From positions 5,518,001-5,582,000 of the forward strand of contig NZ_CP036274.1 of assembly GCF_007747655.1 (NCBI RefSeq): a stretch of 64,000 nucleotides of DNA, in the 5' to 3' direction. Under the pieces are notes generated by a model. The model was not told the DNA's origin. It searched no databases and worked only from the letters and a program-made list of their open reading frames with translations. Position numbers and translations under genes: made by a program. This stretch comes from Anatilimnocola aggregata. Its GTDB lineage: Bacteria; Planctomycetota; Planctomycetia; Pirellulales; Pirellulaceae. Positions 62,001-64,000 of this stretch are shown piece after piece. Within the stretch, counting starts at the first letter, position 1. Each line of letters opens with the position of its first letter.

Positions 62001-62259
62001 CGCTTCGCCGGAACAGCGGATCGAGTATGGCTTTCGGCTGGCAGTAGGTCGCCGCCCCACTGCGACGGAGTTGAAAGTGCTGGCCGATGGCCTCACGGAA
62101 GATCTGAAGCGGTTTACTGCAGATGAAGCGGCCGCTAAGAAACTGGCCAACGTCGGCGAAGCGAAGGCCAATGCGGCGCTGCCGCCCGCGGAACTGGCCG
62201 CATATGCGCTGACGGCGAATGTCCTGCTGAATCTCGATGAGTTTGTGACGAAGGAATAG
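59098..62259 (+). CDS. PSCyt1/DUF1549/DUF1553 planctomycete cytochrome c protein
   Basis: This large exported protein of about 1,053 residues has a signal peptide (VVAMILAIAAATWADEP). A planctomycete cytochrome c domain follows (PILSDTCFTCHGPDSGKVEA; heme CxxCH), then DUF1549 (YERVVDRLLMSPAYGERMAL, WLDYARYADSNGFQSDG) and C-terminal DUF1553 (DSNPLTARVWVNRQWEKFFG, TNTPLQALSLLNEVTFVEAA). I chose the ATG at 59098, with GAGG six bases upstream; an ATG at 59086 is also in frame. The DUF1501 gene follows after five bases, the usual pairing. The protein probably takes part in oxidative breakdown of complex polymers outside the cytoplasm; no specific reaction is proven. Confidence 0.93.
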   Translation: MQSLRYGSVVAMILAIAAATWADEPRIKFNRDIRPILSDTCFTCHGPDSGKVEAGLRLDLFASATAKLDSGETAIVPGKPDASELIRRIVSTDADLHMPPAKSGKVLTPAQIATLKQWVAEGAKYEGHWAFIAPVRPEVPATAPTITNLIDKFIRARLATSGMHPAPQADKATLLRRATLDLTGLPPTIAEMDAFLADNSPQAYERVVDRLLMSPAYGERMALPWLDYARYADSNGFQSDGSRDIWGWRDWVINAFNRNQPFDQFTIEQLAGDMLPNATSEQIIATGFNRNHRLNGEGGRIVEEWFVETVIDRVETTGLTWLGLTVNCCRCHDHKYDPISQKEFFQLFAYFNSVDESGVLSPAGKNGENTPPLFTMKTPADDAKLAELAAITLEKEDSLAAAKKDLTSLQAAWETKLRESLTNAPLTWQVMAKVEVKSLAGGATFQQLDDSSWLPGGKNPANDVYEFKAAVAKGSTLSGILVETIPDASMPNQSLGRASNGNYVLTGVAAEIVPATGAAQSVEFARIAADYEQPNWPAAAILNNRDKSGKGDLTGWAVNGNDPDKRLTRKLLLVAKEPLKIAEDATLKIVFRHESMHAQHNIGRFRVSTSSAPTETLGLEGNAIPQGVHDALLVDTRKRTAAQKKLIEKYFLDNSSGGLKAAQDAVAKAKLAEKNYREDLPTTMVMKEIAPRQAFLLKRGEYDQPGEKVSRGLPAFLPPLPAGVANDRLGFAKWIVHDSNPLTARVWVNRQWEKFFGTGLVKTAENFGSQAEFPSHPDLLDWLACEFMQPTVSPAVNGVPAQRWDMKALQKLIVMSETYQQSSHVTAATIARDPDNRLLSHGPRFRLTGELIRDQALAVSGLLVDKIGGPSVRPYMPPNVWDETSKYGNLRGYKNDKGEGLYRRTMYTIWKRTAAPPTMLLFDAPNREICTIKRSKTNTPLQALSLLNEVTFVEAARKLGERMLKEGGASPEQRIEYGFRLAVGRRPTATELKVLADGLTEDLKRFTADEAAAKKLANVGEAKANAALPPAELAAYALTANVLLNLDEFVTKE

Positions 62260-62264
62260 AGAAC

Positions 62265-63734
62265 ATGACCAATCCATTTAATAATCCTCAATTCGCCGAC
62301 TCACTCAATCGCCGCATCTTCTTGCAGGGGAGCACGGCGGTCGGCTTGTCAGCACTTACTGGCTTACTGCAGCCATCGGCCGCCGCTGCGCCGAGCGCTG
62401 CAGCCACTCCGCATCCAGCGCTCGCTGGTCTGCCGCACTTTGCACCCAAGGCAAAACGGATCATTTACCTGTTCCAGTCCGGCGCGCCGTCGCAGATGGA
62501 TCTCTTCGATCCTAAGCCGGAAATGGAGAAGCATCGCGGCGAAGATTTGCCCGCGTCGATCCGGAAGGGGCAGCGCTTGACGACGATGACGTCCGGACAA
62601 AAGACGTTTCCCGTCGCCCCTTCGATGTTCAAGTTCGCCCAGCATGGCAACGGCGGCATGTGGTTCAGCGAACTCACGCCCGCGATGGCCAAGCTGGCCG
62701 ACAAGTTCTGCATGATTCGCTCGATGTACACCGAGGCGATCAACCACGACCCGGCCATCACGTTCTGCCAGACCGGACATCAACTGGCTGGCCGACCGAG
62801 CATCGGCTCTTGGGTCACTTATGGCCTGGGCAGTGTCTGCGAGAATCTGCCAGCCTACGTCGTGCTAACTTCGTTCGGCAGCGGCCGGCCCGATGATCAA
62901 CCTCTCTACGATCGTTTGTGGGGTTCGGGCTTTTTGCCGTCGCAACATCAGGGCGTGAAGTTTCGCAATTCGGGCGATGCTGTGCTGTATCTTTCGAACC
63001 CGCCCGGCGTCACTGCCGAGGCCCGCCGCGGCACGCTCGATCGCCTGGCCGCGCTCAACGGCCAACATGGCGCAGTGGTCGGCGATCCGGAAATCCAAAC
63101 CCGCATCGCGCAATACGAAATGGCCTTTCGCATGCAGACCAGCGTGCCGGATCTGCTCAACATTTCGAAAGAGTCGCAGGAAACACTCGATCTTTACGGG
63201 AAGGACGTGAAGCGTCCCGGCAGTTATGCGGCCAATTGTCTGCTCGCGCGTCGGCTCGCCGAGCGCGACGTCCGTTGCGTGCAGTTGTTCCACATGGGTT
63301 GGGATCATCACGGCAGCTTGCCGGCCGCGATCAAGGGCCAATGCAAGGACACCGACCAGGCGACGGCCGCCCTCATCACTGATCTCGAACAGCGCGGACT
63401 GCTGGACGAGACGCTCATCGTGTGGGGCGGCGAATTTGGCCGCACCATCTACTCGCAAGGCGGATTAACAGCGACAAACTACGGCCGCGACCATCACCCG
63501 CGCTGCTTCACGGTGCTGCTCGCCGGCGCCGGCATCAAAGGTGGCCTCACCTACGGCGCGACCGACGACTATTGTTACAACATCACCGAGAGCCCTGTCC
63601 ACGTGCATGATCTTAACGCCACACTCCTGCACCTGTTGGGCGTTGATCACGAACGGCTTACATTCAAGTATCAGGGCCGTGACTTCCGACTGACGGACAT
63701 TCACGGGCACGTTGTGAAGGGCGTTTTAAGTTAG
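62265..63734 (+). CDS. DUF1501 domain-containing protein
   Basis: The 489 residues have a twin-arginine-like leader (NRRIFLQGSTAVGLSALTGL), so folded export is likely. The DUF1501 core has KRIIYLFQSGAPSQMDLFDP, LVWGGEFGRTIY-type and HHPRCFTVLLAGAGIKGGLT patterns and belongs to the alkaline-phosphatase-like fold, with possible metal ligands in MGWDHHGSL and NYGRDHHPR. It is the standard partner of DUF1549/DUF1553 proteins and begins five bases after that gene, so the two are one unit. Confidence 0.93.
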   Translation: MTNPFNNPQFADSLNRRIFLQGSTAVGLSALTGLLQPSAAAAPSAAATPHPALAGLPHFAPKAKRIIYLFQSGAPSQMDLFDPKPEMEKHRGEDLPASIRKGQRLTTMTSGQKTFPVAPSMFKFAQHGNGGMWFSELTPAMAKLADKFCMIRSMYTEAINHDPAITFCQTGHQLAGRPSIGSWVTYGLGSVCENLPAYVVLTSFGSGRPDDQPLYDRLWGSGFLPSQHQGVKFRNSGDAVLYLSNPPGVTAEARRGTLDRLAALNGQHGAVVGDPEIQTRIAQYEMAFRMQTSVPDLLNISKESQETLDLYGKDVKRPGSYAANCLLARRLAERDVRCVQLFHMGWDHHGSLPAAIKGQCKDTDQATAALITDLEQRGLLDETLIVWGGEFGRTIYSQGGLTATNYGRDHHPRCFTVLLAGAGIKGGLTYGATDDYCYNITESPVHVHDLNATLLHLLGVDHERLTFKYQGRDFRLTDIHGHVVKGVLS

Positions 63735-63818
63735 TGGGTTACGGCGATTCAGCTCGGGGTCCATAAGGACCGGGCGTGTAAGTGCTGCAGAAGAAGCAGG
63801 TTACGAATCATAAGGCAC

Positions 63819-63866
63819 TTCCGTATTCCGGCGTGTACATGGTCATGTACCCGGTGGAAGACGGAA
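63819..63866. repeat. Long inverted repeat/hairpin past the DUF1501 gene
   Basis: A perfect GTACATG-GT-CATGTAC core (63835-63850) is flanked by further pairing (TTCCGG with CCGG and GGAA; TTCCGT with ACGGAA), giving a stem across about 48 bases. It lies 85 bases after the DUF1501 stop. No T run follows, so it is not a plain intrinsic terminator. It may be a bidirectional terminator, a protein site or part of a repeat. Confidence 0.5.
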
Positions 63867-63876
63867 CTGCTTCACA

Positions 63877-64000
63877 ATGAACTTTCGAGAACTAAATCAA
63901 GCACCTGTTGACCGCCGGGTCGTCGGTTCGAGTGCTACGGAAGGGAAGCCGAAGTCCGAACCGACACCCGAGCAAAGCCACCTTTGCAACACCCGCCCGA
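63877..64000 (+). CDS. Possible start of a gene running off the right edge
   Basis: An ATG at 63877 opens a frame that stays open for 41 codons to the window end (start MNFRELNQAPVDRRVVG). The composition is polar and could be a real N-terminus, but there is no clear Shine-Dalgarno and no recognisable motif. Confidence 0.25.
   Translation, partial: MNFRELNQAPVDRRVVGSSATEGKPKSEPTPEQSHLCNTRP

Noticed and set aside
63890-63965. Possible tRNA near the right edge (GGTTCGAGTGC word)
   Set aside because: The T-arm flanks do not pair and no anticodon or acceptor stem can be placed.

Overview
The window comes from a planctomycete, most likely of the Pirellulales type. The signs are the paired Planctomycete-cytochrome-c/DUF1549-DUF1553 and DUF1501 genes, the DUF1592/DUF1552 pair, a formylglycine-type sulfatase, a DUF1559 prepilin-like protein beside a small lipoprotein, an archaeal-type ProRS, and the RDD/SpoIIM/DUF4129/DUF4350/MoxR/DUF58 cluster. 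The base composition is moderately GC-rich by eye. The exact genus cannot be fixed from the sequence alone.

Layout. At 1-0.9 kb there is a membrane protein gene that appears split by a nine-T run. At 1-2.5 kb is proS, followed by about 1 kb of intergenic DNA with two kinds of repeat. At 3.5-6.6 kb is a NatA/NatB-type ABC exporter whose permease is fused to a CPBP protease domain. At 6.9-8.2 kb is an AAA ATPase. At 8.2-13.1 kb the minus strand carries the nitrogen-signalling set glnD, glnB and amt. At 13.7-15.9 kb is an HD-GYP/PAS/GGDEF cyclic-di-GMP protein. At 15.9-24.6 kb are an M50 protease and the membrane/AAA cluster DUF58, MoxR, DUF4350, DUF4129, a membrane protein, SpoIIM and RDD. At 24.6-27.4 kb are the isoprenoid genes dxs and ispA. 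At 27.5-37.2 kb is housekeeping DNA: aroC, DUF4254, a Nudix-like protein, a beta-carbonic-anhydrase-like protein, a phosphohexomutase, a lipoprotein, a DUF1559 protein and hemL. At 37.6-42.8 kb are DUF1592, DUF1552 and a sulfatase.

The accessory island runs from about 42.8 to 57.5 kb. It starts with two overlapping paralogous tyrosine recombinases. Next to them is a 30-base match to the D-arm and anticodon loop of a tRNA-Leu(CAA), a candidate attachment core. A short minus-strand set of regulatory-looking genes follows. Then comes an eleven-gene plus-strand operon: small membrane protein, coiled-coil lipoprotein, DUF1257 (Ycf35-like), DUF2997, Ycf46-like AAA ATPase, a 319-residue helical protein, two small conserved-looking proteins, a sliding-clamp-like protein, an 80-residue protein and a large serine recombinase. 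Every gene in it has a good Shine-Dalgarno sequence, most of the gaps hold a terminator-like hairpin, and a strong intrinsic terminator closes it at 57.43-57.47 kb. This operon is the best candidate for an undescribed system: a recombinase-linked unit that joins a plastid/cyanobacterial-type Ycf35/Ycf46 module to a DnaN-like clamp.

To the right (57.7-64 kb) lie two small hypothetical proteins, a 5'-truncated alkaline-phosphatase-superfamily gene, and a second DUF1549/DUF1553 plus DUF1501 pair. No complete tRNA, rRNA, CRISPR array or insertion sequence was seen.
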